Source of the DNA: Pseudomonadota bacterium
Lineage (GTDB): Bacteria > Pseudomonadota > Gammaproteobacteria > Steroidobacterales > Steroidobacteraceae
Assembly: GCA_016705325.1 (NCBI GenBank)
Contig: JADIYJ010000014.1
Span: forward strand, 66,750 to 130,749
Direction of reading: 5' to 3'
DNA: 64,000 nt
The position numbers and the translations under genes are program-made. The notes under the pieces were generated by a model that saw only the letters and a program-made list of their open reading frames with translations, ran no database searches and was not told where the DNA came from. Shown in pieces: positions 51,645 through 62,834 of the stretch (position 1 is the first letter of the stretch; every line of letters begins with the position of its first letter).

Positions 51645-52220
51645 CGGCGGCCTCCTTCTTCAGTTGGCGCTGCACGAACTCATAGGCTTCAGTGGCCGCG
51701 GCGACGTTGCTGGCCGCGACTTTTGGTGGGAATTTTTCGCCGATGGCGGCGGCGACCGACTCGAGCGAGACGCGACCGGTCAGCGCAGCAAAGCCGCCGA
51801 GCAGCGAGGCGTTCGGCAACGGGCGACCGACGTGGCGCATGGCGATTTCCGTGGCCGGCACCGTGCGAGGTGTGCTGCGCTGAATTTCTGCGCGAACTCG
51901 TCGAGGCCGAGATCCGCGAACGTCCGGGCGGTATTGATCAATATATAGCCGCCGGGCTGGAGGCCACCGAAGACATCGACCTGGTGGAGCAGGGTGGGGT
52001 CCTGGATGATCAGCGCGTCGGGCGCGAGGATGGGCTCGCGCAGCCGGATCGGGCGGTTGTCGATGCGACAGAAGGCGACCACCGGCGCGCCGGTCCGCTC
52101 TGAGCCGAAGCTCGGGAAAGCCTGTGAGTGCCGATCCTCGCGGAACGCTGCCACCGAGAGCAACTCGGCCGCCGTCACCACGCCCTGGCCGCCCCGGCCG
52201 TGAATCCTGATCTGGAACAT
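51628..52220 (-). CDS. porG: 2-oxoacid:ferredoxin oxidoreductase, gamma subunit, frameshifted
   Basis: The gamma subunit, about 197 residues. It starts MFQIRIHGRGGQGVVTAAEL, the unmistakable family N-terminus, behind GGGGAGGAAAC, a strong ribosome-binding site for ATG 52220. SERTGAPVVAFCRIDN and DALIIQDPTLLHQ follow. A frameshift near 51865 splits it; the other frame continues VPATEIAMRHVGRPLPNASLL and GRVSLESVAAAIGEKFP, the standard ending. It is the first gene of the operon porG-porA-porB-gltD-like. No separate delta (ferredoxin) subunit is present; the GltD-like protein carries ferredoxin clusters instead. Confidence 0.82.
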
Positions 52221-52398
52221 GTTTCCTCCCCGCCCGTCCGGGCCCGGGAACGACCATGCCTCGGAACGGTCGAATTGGACATCGTGTATGTCACGGATGG
52301 GGTGGCCGCCGCTGCGCGAAATTGCGAAACTGCGCCCCCACCGGGCGGGCCGGCTGCCTCCGGTCCGCCCATTCACTGACCCACTTGCGGAAGATCCC

Positions 52399-54213
52399 AT
52401 GACCAGACCGTCCCGGTTCGTGCTGCTTGCGTTCTCCCTGCTCATGGCTGCCTGGACTGTCACGCCCACGGGCGGGCTGGCCGCCGCCGCGCCAGCCGTT
52501 GCCGGCCGTGCACAGGCAGAGTCGCAGAAGCTCCATACGATCTTCGACGAGTACTTCGAGGAGTACCTGCAGCAGAACCCGATCCTGGCGACTTCAATCG
52601 GCGATCCGCGCTACAACGACCGTTTTGTCGTCGGCATCAGCCCGGCCGCCATCGCCGCCGAGGAAAAGCTGCATCGCGAGTACCTCGCACGTCTGCAGAC
52701 TGTCGACCGCGCCGCGCTGCCGGTCGCCGACCAGTTGTCGTTCGACATTTTCAAGACCGGTCGCGAGCGCGAGATCGAGGGCTTCAAGTTCCCGGACGAG
52801 CTGATCCCACTCAACCAGTTCTATTCGACACCGAACAGCTTCGCGCAGCTCGGCTCCGGCAACGGCATGCAGCCGTTCAAGACGGTGCAGGACTACGACA
52901 ATTTCCTGAAGCGCCTCGATGGCTTCGTCGCCTGGACCGACCAGGCCATCGTCAACATGAAGGAAGGCGTCAAGCGCGGCTACACGCTGCCGAAGGTGCT
53001 GGCCGAGCGCACACTGCCGCAGCTCGAGGCGCACATCGTCGCCAAGCCGGAGGAATCGCTGTACTGGGGGCCGATCGCGAAGATGCCGGCGGACTTCGCC
53101 GAGGCCGACCGCGAGCGCCTGACCGGGCTTTATCGCGCGGCGATCGAGACCCAGGTCGTCCCGTCGTACCGCAAGCTCCGCGATTACATGCGCGACGAAT
53201 ACCTGCCGAAGACGCGCCTCAGCGACGGCATGGAAGGCCTGCCGAACGGCAAGGCCTGGTATGCCTACAACGTGAAGCGCGTCACCACGACGGACTACAC
53301 GCCGGAGCAGATCCACCAGATCGGCCTCGATGAAGTGAAGCGCATTCACGGCGAGATGGAGGCCGTGATGAAGCAGGTGGGCTTCAAGGGCACGCGCAAC
53401 GAGTTCTTCAAGCACCTCAACACCGATCCGCAGTTCTTCTTCGACCACCGCGAAGACCTGATTGCCGGCTACGACGCGATCCGCAAGCGCGTGAACCCGC
53501 GGCTGCCGCAGCTGTTCGAGACCCTGCCGAAGGCCGACTACGAAGTGCGCGCCGTCGAGCCGTTCCGCGAGAAGAGCGCGGCCGGCGGCCAGTACCAGGC
53601 TGCAAACGAGGACGGCACGCGTCCCGGTATCTTCTACGCCAACGCCTACGACCTGCGCGCCCGCCCGAAGTGGGCGATGGAGGCGCTGTCGCTGCACGAG
53701 GCCAACCCGGGCCACCATTTCCAGATCTCGATCCAGCGCGAGCAGCAGGGCCTGCCGAAGTTCCGCCGGTTCGGCGGCTACACCGCCTTCAGCGAGGGCT
53801 GGGCCCTGTACGCCGAATCGCTGGGCCAGGCACTTGGCATGTACACCGATCCGTACCAGTACTTCGGCCGCCTCGAAGGCGAACTGTGGCGCGCCATCCG
53901 CCTCGTCGTCGACACGGGCCTGCATTCGAAGGGCTGGACCCGTGAGCAGGTGCTCGAGTACATGGACGCGAACAGCTCCGCGGCCGAGGCGCGCCGCGTC
54001 TCCGAGACTGAGCGCTACATGGCAATCCCGGGCCAGGCGCTGGCGTACAAGATCGGCCAGCTCAAGCTCAGCGAGCTGCGCGCGCGCGCAGAGCAGGAGC
54101 TCGGACCGAAGTTCGACGTCCGCAAGTTCCACACGGCCGTGCTCATGGACGGCGCGCTGCCGCTCGACGTGCTCGAAGCCAAGGTTGACCGCTGGATCGC
54201 GAGCCAGCGTTGA
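52399..54213 (+). CDS. DUF885 family protein, probable zinc peptidase
   Basis: A 604-residue exported protein. ATG 52399 is chosen because it opens a signal peptide (FVLLAFSLLMAAW, ending near GGLAAAAP). The metallopeptidase-like motif is SLHEANPGHHFQ, a variant HExxPGHH characteristic of DUF885, with FSEGWALYAESLG further on supplying another Glu. The N-terminal FDEYFEEYLQQNPILATSIGD is also typical. Structural similarity to M1/M2-type peptidases is assumed rather than shown. It is divergent from the por operon and is followed immediately by an M16 peptidase gene. Confidence 0.87.
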   Translation: MTRPSRFVLLAFSLLMAAWTVTPTGGLAAAAPAVAGRAQAESQKLHTIFDEYFEEYLQQNPILATSIGDPRYNDRFVVGISPAAIAAEEKLHREYLARLQTVDRAALPVADQLSFDIFKTGREREIEGFKFPDELIPLNQFYSTPNSFAQLGSGNGMQPFKTVQDYDNFLKRLDGFVAWTDQAIVNMKEGVKRGYTLPKVLAERTLPQLEAHIVAKPEESLYWGPIAKMPADFAEADRERLTGLYRAAIETQVVPSYRKLRDYMRDEYLPKTRLSDGMEGLPNGKAWYAYNVKRVTTTDYTPEQIHQIGLDEVKRIHGEMEAVMKQVGFKGTRNEFFKHLNTDPQFFFDHREDLIAGYDAIRKRVNPRLPQLFETLPKADYEVRAVEPFREKSAAGGQYQAANEDGTRPGIFYANAYDLRARPKWAMEALSLHEANPGHHFQISIQREQQGLPKFRRFGGYTAFSEGWALYAESLGQALGMYTDPYQYFGRLEGELWRAIRLVVDTGLHSKGWTREQVLEYMDANSSAAEARRVSETERYMAIPGQALAYKIGQLKLSELRARAEQELGPKFDVRKFHTAVLMDGALPLDVLEAKVDRWIASQR

Positions 54214-54230
54214 GAACAGGGAGCGATCGA

Positions 54231-55655
54231 GTGCGCAGAATCCTTGGAGCTGGCCGTGACTTTCGTGGAGCCTCGCCGGCGGCCAGGGCATGGCGCGCGA
54301 CCGCAATCGCGTTCGGGCTGACCTTCGGTGCCTTCACGCAAGCGGCGGCCCCCGAAGTCCCCGGCGCCAGCCAGATCGTGACCCGCACGCTGCCGAACGG
54401 CATGAAGCTCGTGGTCTGGCCCGACAAGGACATCCCGAACGTCGCGATGTACACGTGGTACCGCGTCGGCAGCCGCAACGAGCGGCCGGGCATCACGGGC
54501 ATCTCGCACTTCTTCGAACACATGATGTTCAACGGCACGAAGACCCGGGCGCCCGGTGAATTCGACCGCATCATGGAGGGCAGTGGCGGTTCGAACAACG
54601 CTTACACCAGCTCCGACGTCACCGTGTACCAGAACTGGTTTCCCAGTTCGGTCACGGGCCTGATTTTCGACCTCGAGTCGGATCGCATGCGCAATCTCGA
54701 CTTCGACGCCGGCAAGGTCGAAAGCGAGCGCGGGGTGGTTTATTCCGAGCGGCGCTCGTCGGTCGACAACGACAACTTCGGCACGTTGATCGAGCAGATG
54801 CAGGCGACCGCTTTCGTCGCACACCCGTACCAGATACCAGTCATCGGCTGGCCTTCCGACATCGAAGGCTGGAAGGTTACGGACCTGCAGGACTACTACC
54901 ACCAGTATTACGCGCCCAACAACGCGGTGATGTTCATCGTGGGCGACGTCGATCCCGAGGCGGTGTTCAAGCTGGCCGACCAGTACCTGGCCAGCATTCC
55001 GGCGCAGCCCGCGCCACCCGCTGTCACGACGAAGGAGCCGCCGCAGCTGGGTGAGTGCCGCCTGCGTATCGGGCGCGACGCCCAGACGCCCTTGATTGCC
55101 ATGGCATGGCACACGGCCGCGGAGTCCGCTCGCGAGGCGCGAGTGATGGAAGTGCTGTTGGCGATCCTCGGCGATGGCGACTCGTCGCGGCTCTACCAGC
55201 GTCTGGTCGAGCAGGAGCAAGCCGCGGTCGACGTCGGCACGCAGTTCGACGCCGGTTTCGATCCGGGACTCGCCTGGGTTTATGCCGTCGTGCCGCCGGG
55301 GGCGACGTGACTCGCACCGAGAAGCTGATCGACGAAGAGATTGCGCGACTCGCGCAGGAAGGCCCGACGCCGGTGGAAATCACCAAGGCCCGCAACCAGG
55401 CGCTGGTCGGTTTCTGGCGCGGGCTCGAGACCATCAGCGGCAAGGCGCAGGCACTCGGCCAGTACGGAAGTCTTTCATGGCGACTACCGCAAGCTTTTCG
55501 GCGCACCGGCGGAGTACGAGAGCATCACCGCGGAGGACGTGAAGAACGCAGCGACCACGGTGCTGCGCCGCGAAAACCGCACGGTCGGCGTGCTCGAACC
55601 CAAGGTCGAGCCTAGCGTCACGCCGCAGGCGCCGGCCACGGCAGGTGCGACGTGA
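54231..55655 (+). CDS. M16-family peptidase, catalytic subunit, frameshifted
   Basis: A pitrilysin-like zinc protease of about 475 residues. The motif HFFEHMMFNG (HxxEH) and the distal Glu in VESERGVVYSERR are intact. A signal peptide spans roughly residues 20-45. The frame breaks at 55300-55305 (five G where six are needed for PPGGDVTRTEKLIDEE) and again near 55466 (an extra G; corrected QYEVFHGDYRKLFGA), ending at 55655. GTG 54231 follows AGGGAG. It overlaps the next M16 gene by four bases (GTGA). In such pairs the first protein is the active subunit and the second an HxxEH-less partner. Confidence 0.83.
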
Positions 55656-57068
55656 TCCGTCGTTCGGTCCTGCGCTCGTTGCTGTCCTGCCTCGCGCTGC
55701 TGCCGGTTGCTGCCGCGCTGGGCGCCGGTGAGGTGAAGCTGCCAGTCTACAAACTGGCGACACTGCCCAACGGGGCCGTAGTCGCCCTGGTCGAGAAGCG
55801 CGACACACCGCTGGTCTCGATGAACGTCACCCTCCGTGGCGGCGGGCTCGGCGATCCGCCCGGCAAGGGACGGCACCGCATCGCTGTACACCGACCTGAT
55901 CCAGAAAGGCGCAGGCAATCGCACGGCCGCGCAGTTCGCCGAGGCCATCGAGAACGTGGGCGGCTCGCTGTCGGCCGGGGCGGGCACCGAAAGCATAGGC
56001 GTCAATGCCAGTTTCATGTCTCGCGACGTGGACCTGATGCTCGAGCTGGTTGCCGACGTGCTGCAGCGTCCCCGGCTCGACGCCGCTGAATTCGAAAAGG
56101 CGCGCACGCTGGCCGTGCAGTCGATCGTGGCCGCGAAGGATTCGGACCCGCGCGCCTTGATGAGCAGCTACGGCGATGCCTGGCTGTTTCGCGGCCATCC
56201 GTACGGGCGGTCAGTGGGCGGCAGTGAGGCCTCGCTGGCAGCGATCACGCTCGACGACATCACGCGTTATTACGCGGGGCAGGTGGGTGGTGACCGGCTG
56301 ATCATCACCGTGGTCGGTGACTTCGACACGGCCATGCTGCTGCAGCAGCTCGAGCGTGCGTTCGGCACCTGGCGCAAGGCCGGCGCACCCCTGCCGACCG
56401 TGCCTCCTCCCGCCAGGGCGACCGGCCGGCCGGTGCTCCTGGTCGACAAGCCCGGTGCGACGCAGACGTACTTCTGGCTCGGAAACGTCGGTGCCTCGCG
56501 CACGGATGCTGCGCGTACGGCACAGTCGGTGGTCAACACCGTCTTCGGCGGACGATTCACGTCGATGCTCAATACCGAGCTGCGGATCAAGAGCGGGCTC
56601 ACTTATGGCGCCAATGCATCCTTCAGCCGGCCCTCGCAGCCCGGCTCCTTCCGCATCGCGTCGTATACCGAGACGGGCAAGACCACGCAGGCGATCGACA
56701 TGGCGCTCGACGTGCTGGCGCGCCTGCACAAGGACGGTCTCGACGCCGACCAGCTGCGATCGTCGCAGAGCTACATGCTCGGCCAGTTCCCGCCGTCGAT
56801 CGAGACCAACGGGCAGATCGCGGCGCGCCTCGCCGACATGCTGTTCATGGCCTCGGGCCGGACGACGTAGATGAGTACGCGGCGCGGGTGACGCAGGTCG
56901 ACGCGGTTGCCGTTCGCAGCGCGATCGAGCAGTCGTTTCCGCAGCCGGATAATCTCGTCATCGTGCTGATCGGCGACGCGGCGAAGATCCGCGAGGCGGT
57001 GAAGGTAGTACGGCCCGGTGACCGAGATGAAGATCACCGATCCGCGCTTTACTCCGGCGACGAAGTGA
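55652..57068 (+). CDS. M16-family peptidase, non-catalytic partner, frameshifted
   Basis: The second M16 subunit, about 472 residues. It has a signal peptide (SLLSCLALLPVAAALGA), then YKLATLPNGAVVALVEKRDT. The HxxEH position reads TASLYTDLIQKG, so it lacks the zinc site, as in R/Y-motif partner subunits. The C-terminal part has the FGGRFTSMLNTELRIKSGLTYGA motif of the non-catalytic subunit (R...Y; split: FTSMLNTELRIKSGLTYGA). Frame changes occur near 55868 (extra G), 56868 (missing G; corrected PDDVDEYAARVTQ) and about 57005, ending KITDPRFTPATK at 57068. All are in G runs or nearby. Confidence 0.8.
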
Positions 57069-57713
57069 AGCAGCGCACGGCGCTGATTGCGGGCGCGTCG
57101 GGTCTCGTCGGCGGCGAGTGCCTGCGGCGCCTGCTCGCGTCCGACGCCTATACGAAAGTCACGGTCGTCACGCGTCGTTCACTAGGGTCTGACGCGAAGC
57201 ACCAGAAGCTGCGTGAGATCGTCGTCGATTTCGCGCAACTCGACAGAATCAAGGCGGAGCTGCGCGCCGACCACGTGTTCTGTGCGCTCGGCACGACGAT
57301 CCGCAAAGGCGGGATCGCAGGCGAAGTTCCGCCAGGTGGATTTCGAGTATCCGCGTCACCTGGCGGAGCTGGCGCTCCGCAACGGGGCAAGGCACTTTTC
57401 GCTGGTCAGCGCACTCGGCGCCAGTTCGAAGTCGGGCGTGTTCTATTCCCGAGTGAAAGGGGAATTGGAGGATGCCCTGCGCGCGATGAACTGGCCGAGC
57501 CTTTGCATCCTGCGGCCTTCCGTCATCGCCGGAGACCGCCAGGAATCGCGGCCACTCGAGCGCTTGAGCGAGTTGTTGCTAAGGTTCGGACCGGCGACTT
57601 ATCGGCCGGTTGTGGCCGGCAGGATTGCGGCCGCCATGGTAGCCACTGCCCAGCGTGAGCCGCGCGGAGTCACGATCCTGGAGTCGCGCGAGATTCCCCG
57701 GGCTGCCGGGTAG
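57065..57713 (+). CDS. NAD(P)-binding oxidoreductase (HTATIP2/NmrA-like), single-base frameshift
   Basis: An atypical SDR of about 215 residues. The cofactor loop is TALIAGASGLVGGECLRRLL, followed by HVFCALGTTIRK, which is the typical VFCxLGTT block of the TIP30-like group. An extra G near 57312 breaks the frame; corrected sequence is KAGSQAKFRQVDFEYP, continuing HFSLVSALGASSKSG and YSRVKGELEDALR with the YxxxK pair. The start GTG 57065 overlaps the M16 stop (GTGA). Its 3' end overlaps the convergent channel gene by 44 bases. Substrate unknown. Confidence 0.78.
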
Positions 57714-59373
57714 CTGGCTGGTCTGCAGCGGGTTGCGCCGGCGCCTGGTACCACTGCTCCTTCGGCACGAACTTCTTGTCGGCCGGATCCGCCTCGTAGT
57801 TGGGCGACATGATCTGCACGCCGAACTCGTTGAAGACGTCCTGGATGTGCGCGTGCAGTTCGTTGAGCACGGCGAGCTTGAGCTTCGGGTCAGCCACGCA
57901 GACGATGAGCGTGTACTCGACGTAAAAATCCTTCAGCGCCGTCTGCAGCACCCTTGGCGGTGGATCCTGCGCGATCCTCGACGTGCGTTCCGCCGCCAGC
58001 TGTAGCATTGCATGCACCTGTCGCCATGGCGTGTCGTAACCGATGGTGACTGAGGTAGTCAGGCGCATGCCGCCGTTCGCCACCAGGCGCGAGAAATTAC
58101 GCGTCACGTTGCTGGCCAGGTAGGCATTTGGCAGCGTGACCTCGACGTTGCGCAGCGTCTCGATGCGCGTCGTCAGGAAGCCGACGGACGTCACCGTGCC
58201 CTCGGTCTCGCCCACCAGGACGAATTCGCCCGGGCGCAGCGCCTTGGTGTACATCAGCATCAGCCCGCTCACGGCCTGGTTCACCACGCCGGATGCGCCG
58301 ATGGACAGCATCAGGCCGACGAATACGCCGATGCCCTTGAAGGCCTCGCTGTCGCTGCCTGGAATGTACGGATAGGCCGCGACCAGCGCGAACAGCCAGA
58401 TGATCGCCGTCAGCAGCTTCCCGGTAGGACGCGCCGTGGTTTCGTCGATCCAGCAGACATGGATGCGGCCTGCCTGCACGCCTTCGAAGAACGCGCGCAC
58501 GATGCGCACGATGAACCGAGTGACGAAGAAAATCAGCGCGACGAACAGCAGCCCCGGCACCGCATGGAGAATGTTGCGCCCGAAGCGGCCGAGAGCGCCG
58601 AGGAGGTTGTCGAAAAGACCCTCGCCCCAGGGTCGCGTGTAGGGGAAGAATTCGAGTACCAGCGCCGCCCACTAGACGACGAGCAGCGCGACAGCCCAGG
58701 CAACCAGCTTCACGGGCACGACCGCCAGGTCGGAGATGCCGGAATGGCCCACGACCTGCTGGCTCCAGCTGGGTGCCAGCTTTTCGGAGCGCAGCTGCAC
58801 GAAGGCTCGAATCCGCCGCGCAAGGAAGGCGTAACCCCGCGTGATGACCCACAGCAGGCAGGCCAGGATCAACGTGGCCAGCAGCGTGTAGCCGATCGCC
58901 CGCAGCATCGCCTCGGAGTTGCGGCTTTCGCGCAGCTCGTCGAGCGCCTGTTGCAGGTTGCGCAAGGCGGCGTCGGCCGCCTGGGCCGTCGTCTCGCCAG
59001 CTTCCTGGTTCGCGTCGCCGTCGAGGATCCGGAAGGCGAATTTGCCGTCAATCTGGATCGCGACGCCTTCCGGGAGCGGCCGCGTCGACACGACGAGGGG
59101 ACCGCCCCGCTCGAGCAGGACCGCGAGGCCGTCGGTGATCGTATCGACCCGGTCAGCCGGGCTCGCGCCAAAGGCCGTCGCCCGCAGCGTCGTGATCGGC
59201 CGATTTGCGACGACGAGTTCGGCGGGTGCGAACGGTTCGGCGTCAGCGGTCGCTGCTGCGGCCACCTCCTGGGCATGAGCTGGCGACGGCGCCGCGGCTG
59301 CCAGCCCGATCGTCAGCATCACTGGCGCGCAGGCGCGTCCTGCAGAGATCAGCCATCGGCCGAATGCGTGCAT
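57670..59373 (-). CDS. MscS-family mechanosensitive channel with an in-frame TAG
   Basis: A 567-codon channel gene. Residues 1-35 are a signal peptide; residues 35-160 form a periplasmic domain (VVSTRPLPEGVAIQIDGKFAF, with a helical stretch after). Five hydrophobic segments follow, including GVFVGLMLSIGASGVVNQAVSG, the pore region, and the beta domain PGEFVLVGETEGTVTSVGFL with LPNAYLASNVTRNFSR. The reading frame is the same before and after, but codon 234 (58674-58672) is TAG, between VALLVV and WAALVLEFFPYTRPWGE. Relatives have an ordinary residue there. Read-through, a true nonsense mutation or a base-calling error are all possible. Confidence 0.82.
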
Positions 59374-59466
59374 CGTTCCATGCTCCCTTGCCGCGCGCCT
59401 GTTTTCGTTCTTGCCGATCCGGCGGCCATTGTAGGGCCGGGGCGCTGGCCCGTCATCGGGCGTGTC

Positions 59467-60423
59467 TCAGGCGGGCAGGTCAGCGATCAGCGCTGCGAGC
59501 CTGCGGGTGTCCGCGTCGAAGGCGCGGATGCCTTCCGCCAGCTTCTCCGTTGCCATCGCGTCCTCATTGTGCTGCCAGCGGAACGCCGCCTCGTCGAGCG
59601 GCATGCGCTCGACACTGCTGGTGCGCGCAGCCTCGACGGTCAGCCTTGCTGCCACGGAGCCTGGCGTCGCTGCGAGCTTCTGCAACAGGTCGGGACTGAT
59701 CGTGAGCAGGTCGCAGCCCGCGAGGTCGGTGATCTGCGTCGTCTTGCGAAAGCTCGCGCCCATGACCTGCGTGCGATACCCGAACTTCTTGTAGTACTCG
59801 TAGATGCGGGTCACGGAGGCAACACCGGGGTCCTCGTCGGCCGGGATGTCGTCGACGCCACGGGACTTCCTGTACCAGTCGTAGATGCGGCAGACGAAAG
59901 GCGAGATCAGCGTGACGCCGGCGTCTGCGCATGCCACGGCCTGGGCGAAACTGAACAGCAGGGTGAGATTGCAGTGGATGCCGTCGCGCTCGAGCCGCTC
60001 GGCGGCCCGGATACCTTCCCAGGTACTCGCGATCTTGATGAGGATTCGGTCGCGCCCGATGCCGGCTGCGTCATAGCGCTCGATGAAGCGCCGCGCCTTC
60101 GCCTCCGTCGCTGCCGTGTCGAAACTCAGCTGTGCATCCACTTCGGTGGAGACCCGGCCGGGCACGAGCGCGAGAATCTCGCGCCCGAAACCGACAAAGA
60201 GATGCTCCAGCACGTTGCTGCTCCAGTCCGCCGCCGGACGCGCGCCGGCCGCAGCTACCGCGGCCTGCAGGATGCGCTGGTAACGCGGATCCTGCGCCGC
60301 CTTGAGGATGAGGCTGGGGTTCGTGGTTGCGTCCTGCGGCCGGAACCGTGCGATGGCGTCGATGTCGCCGGTGTCCGCGACGATCACCGAGTGCTGGCGC
60401 AGGGATTCGAGCTGGTTGGTCAT
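59467..60423 (-). CDS. talB: Transaldolase
   Basis: A 318-residue transaldolase of the TalB type, moving a dihydroxyacetone unit between sugar phosphates in the non-oxidative pentose phosphate pathway. The Schiff-base Lys is in RILIKIASTWEGIRAA, with DATTNPSLIL near the start, NLTLLFSFAQA and ISPFVCRIYDWY as further family blocks. The start MTNQLESLRQ at 60423 is preferred because upstream in-frame codons do not match the family. It starts 20 bases after the phosphoketolase stop, so the two are probably one operon. Confidence 0.94.
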   Translation of the reverse strand: MTNQLESLRQHSVIVADTGDIDAIARFRPQDATTNPSLILKAAQDPRYQRILQAAVAAAGARPAADWSSNVLEHLFVGFGREILALVPGRVSTEVDAQLSFDTAATEAKARRFIERYDAAGIGRDRILIKIASTWEGIRAAERLERDGIHCNLTLLFSFAQAVACADAGVTLISPFVCRIYDWYRKSRGVDDIPADEDPGVASVTRIYEYYKKFGYRTQVMGASFRKTTQITDLAGCDLLTISPDLLQKLAATPGSVAARLTVEAARTSSVERMPLDEAAFRWQHNEDAMATEKLAEGIRAFDADTRRLAALIADLPA

Positions 60424-60442
60424 GCGGTTCACCGTGCCTGCG

Positions 60443-62834
60443 TCAATACGGCCATTTCCAGTCGCGCTCGGCCGGCCGGTCGATGCCGTGCTCGTGGGCA
60501 TAGTTGCGACACTCGATCTGCAGGTTGCGCAACCTTTCCTTCACGTGCGCTCCCGCCACCTGCAGCCTCGGCACGCGATCGATCACGTCGATGGCCAGGC
60601 TGAACCGATCGACCTCGTTGTCGATCGCCAGTTCCAGCGGCGTGTTGATATTGCCTTTTTCCTTGTAGCCGCGGACGTGCAGGTTGTCGTGGTTGTGCCG
60701 GCGGTAGGCGAGGCGGTGCACCAGCCACGGATAGCCGTGGAAGTTGAAGATGACGGGACGGTCCGTCGTAAACAGCGAATCGAAGTCGCGATCCGACAGT
60801 CCGTGCGGGTGTTCCCTGGGCGGTGTCATCGTGTAGAGGTCGACGACGTTAACGAAGCGCACCTTCAGGTCAGGAAAATGCGCGCGCAGGATCGCCGTGG
60901 CTGCCAGCGCCTCCTGGGTCGCGATGTCGCCGCACGACGCCATGACGACGTCCGGCACGTGACCCGCATCGTTGCTGGCCCAGTCCCAGATGCCGACGCC
61001 CTTGCGGCAGTGGCTGATGGCTGCGTCCATGTCGAGAAACTGCAGGTGCTGCTGCTTGTCGCAGACGATCACGTTGATGTTGTCGGTGCTGCGCAGGCAG
61101 TGGTCGGCCACCGCCATCAGGCAGTTCGAGTCCGGCGGCAGGTAGATGCGCGTAACCGTCGGGCTCTTGTTCACCACCACGTCGAGGAAGCCCGGATCCT
61201 GGTGCGTGAAACCGTTGTGGTCCTGGCGCCAGACGGTGGACGTGATCAGCATGTTCAACGAGGCCACCGGCGCGCGCCAGGCAGGTCATTGCAGATGTCG
61301 AGCCACTTCGCGTGCTGGTTGAACATCGAATCGATGACGTGCACGAACGCCTCGTAGGTCGAAAGAAGCCGTGGCGACCCGTGAGCAAGTAGCCCTCCAG
61401 CCAGCCTTCGAGCGTGTGCTCCGACAGCATTTCCATGACGCGTCCGTCCGGCGCAAGCTCGCCACCTTCCGCATCGACGGGCAGCATGTCCGCCAGCCAG
61501 GTCTTCTTGCTGGCCTGGTAGACCGCGTCGAGCTTGTTCGAGGTCGTCTCGTCGGGGCCGAAGACGCGAAAGTTGTCGTGGTTCAGTTGCAGGATGTCGC
61601 GCAGGAATTCACCGAGCTTGCGGGTGTTCTCGGCTTCCGTTGCGCCCGGTGCCTTGACCTTGACGCCGTACTCGCGGAAGTCCGGCAGCCGCAGCGGCCG
61701 GCGCAACTGACCGCCGTTCGCGTGCGGGTTTGCGCTCATGCGTCGCCGGCCCTGTGGCGCAAGTGCCTTCAATTCCGGTATCAGGCGTCCCTCGCCGTCG
61801 AAGAGCTCCCCGGGCCGATAGCTGCGCAGCCATTTATCGAGCTGCTGCAGGTGCTCCGGGTTTGCACGCACGTCGGCGAGCGGCACCTGGCGCGCTCGCC
61901 AGTAGCCTCGACCGTCTTGCCGTCGACCTGCTTCGGTCCCGTCCATCCCTTTGGGCTGCAGCACGATCATCGGCCAACGCGCACGGACTGCCTCGCCGGT
62001 GTGGCGCGCCTGTTCCTGGATGCGGCGGATGTCCTGTACGCAACGTTCCATCGTCTCCGCCATGAGCGCGTGCATCGTCATCGGGTCGTCGCCCTCGACG
62101 AAATGCGGCGTCCAGCCGTAGCCGCGGAACAGTGCGTCGAGTTCGGCGTGGGAAATGCGGGCGAGGATCGTCGGGTTGTTGATCTTGTAGCCGTTCAGGT
62201 GCAGCACCGGCAACACGGCGCCGTCGCGCACGGGATTCAGGAACTTGTTCGAGTGCCAGGCGGTAGCGAGCGGTCCGGTCTCGGACTCGCCGTCGCCGAC
62301 GACGACGGTCACCAGCAAGTCCGGATTGTCGAAGGCCGCGCCGAATGCGTGCGACACGCTATAGCCGAGTTCGCCGCCTTCGTGAATAGATCCTGGAGTC
62401 TCGGGTGTGCAGTGGCTGCCGATGCCGCCGGGAAACGAGAACTCCTTGAAGAACGCCGCATGCCTCGACGCTTCCACCCTTGTTCGGATAGATCTCCCGC
62501 ATAGGTGCCTTCGAGATAGACAGGCGCGAGAACGCCCGGGGCGCCGTGGCCCGGTCCGGCGAGAAAGATCGCATCGAGGTCGTACTTGCGGATCAGTCGG
62601 TTCAAATGCACGTAGGTGAAGCTGAGCCCCGGACTGGCGCCCCAGTGCCCGAGGAGGCGGCTCTTCACGTGCTCCGGCTGCAGCGGTTCGCGCAGCAACG
62701 GGTTATCGCGCAGGTAGATCATCCCTGCCGCGAGGTGATTGCAGGCGCGCGCCAGTACGCGTCGATCTGCCGGAGTTCCGACTCCAGGCCCCTGCCTTGC
62801 GGTCCGGCGCCTTGCGTTCTGCTTTCGTCGCCAT
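60443..62834 (-). CDS. xfp: Xylulose-5-phosphate/fructose-6-phosphate phosphoketolase, several frameshifts
   Basis: A phosphoketolase of about 795 residues that splits xylulose 5-phosphate or fructose 6-phosphate into acetyl phosphate and a shorter sugar phosphate. Diagnostic parts are GHWGASPGLSFTYVHLNR, LAGPGHGAPG, ThDP motif GDGESETGPLATAWHSNKF, and the C-terminal QDPGFLDVVVNKSPTVTRIY and VIFNFHGYPWLVHRL. Frame changes near 62770, 62490, 61915, 61365 and 61280 break it into five readable pieces, all conserved. ATG 62834 (MATKAERKAPDRKAG) is the likely start. With so many single-base lesions in one gene, either the consensus here is poor or the gene is decaying. Confidence 0.8.
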
